DNA of 61,918 nt from Geodermatophilus sp. YIM 151500 (GTDB taxonomy: Bacteria > Actinomycetota > Actinomycetes > Mycobacteriales > Geodermatophilaceae). The notes beneath the pieces were generated by a model, which saw nothing but the letters and a program-made list of their open reading frames with translations, did not search any database and was not told the origin of the DNA. Below are positions 61,873 to 61,918 of the stretch, piece after piece. Every line of letters starts with the position of its first letter. The stretch's first letter is position 1. The position numbers and the translations under genes are program-made. The stretch is from assembly GCF_025716945.1 (NCBI RefSeq), contig NZ_JAOVZT010000004.1, forward strand, positions 95,865 to 157,782, in the 5' to 3' direction.

Positions 61873-61918
61873 TCCGCCGCCGCACCTCCCGCCTCCGCTC
61901 CAAGCTTTCGACCTCCGC

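Overview
The window is high-GC actinobacterial chromosome. Gene content (DUF4245, DUF1707, PhoH2-type PIN-ATPase, short-chain Z-isoprenyl synthase, lipid droplet-associated protein), frequent GTG starts and a complete flagellar cluster point to the Geodermatophilaceae (Geodermatophilus, Blastococcus, Modestobacter) or a close motile relative. The genus is an inference from gene content and style, not from a marker gene.

Left flank (1-7.9 kb): end of a lipid droplet-associated protein gene, xseA-xseB, DUF4245, glpX, a DUF1707 protein, fumC and gltA. Right flank (49.2-58.2 kb): phoH2-like gene, a small membrane protein, a DUF885-like peptidase, an isoprenyl synthase, a hemolysin III/TrhA protein, a geranylgeranyl-reductase-like flavoprotein, a small hypothetical and a DUF255 (YyaL-like) protein. 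Several genes of both flanks are close neighbours in non-motile actinobacteria such as Mycobacterium, so the flagellar block appears to sit inside an ancestral housekeeping neighbourhood.

Middle (8-48 kb): a peptidoglycan-hydrolase-like protein; a four-gene minus-strand cassette of unknown function that includes a divergent sigma-70-like protein; a minus-strand operon flgN-flgK-flgL-fliW-csrA; and a long plus-strand run: fliA, fliC, fliD, fliS, a fliT-like gene, flgB, flgC, fliE-fliJ, an NlpC/P60-SLT hydrolase, fliK, flgD, flgE, flbD, motA, motB, fliL-fliR, flhB, flhA, an FlhF-like protein without a P-loop, and a small membrane protein. Most of these genes overlap by 1-4 bases. Chemotaxis genes, flgM, flgG/flgF and flhG were not recognised.

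Regulation can be read directly. Six sites of the form (C/G)T..(A/G)/C-G followed by exactly 15 bases and GCCGAT or GCCGTA lie upstream of flgN, fliC, flgB, flbD, fliM and flhA, as expected for FliA (sigma-28). The fliC leader carries a hairpin with GGA in its loop plus a GGAGGA ribosome site, matching the architecture of a CsrA target; fliW and csrA are encoded next door.

The intergenic gaps are unusually rich in palindromic DNA: long nested hairpins at 22051, 36055, 36138, 40540 and 48070, a roughly 42-base periodic array built on GGCATAGCTTCCTATGCC at two loci (33.4 and 54.0 kb), and GC-rich repeats that entered coding sequence (fliH N-terminus) or created a translated minigene between fliP and fliQ.

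Right end (58.5-61.9 kb): a LacI-family regulator divergent from a Gfo/Idh/MocA oxidoreductase and a sugar-binding lipoprotein, with tandem palindromic operators between them; this is the start of a carbohydrate uptake and catabolism operon that continues past the window.
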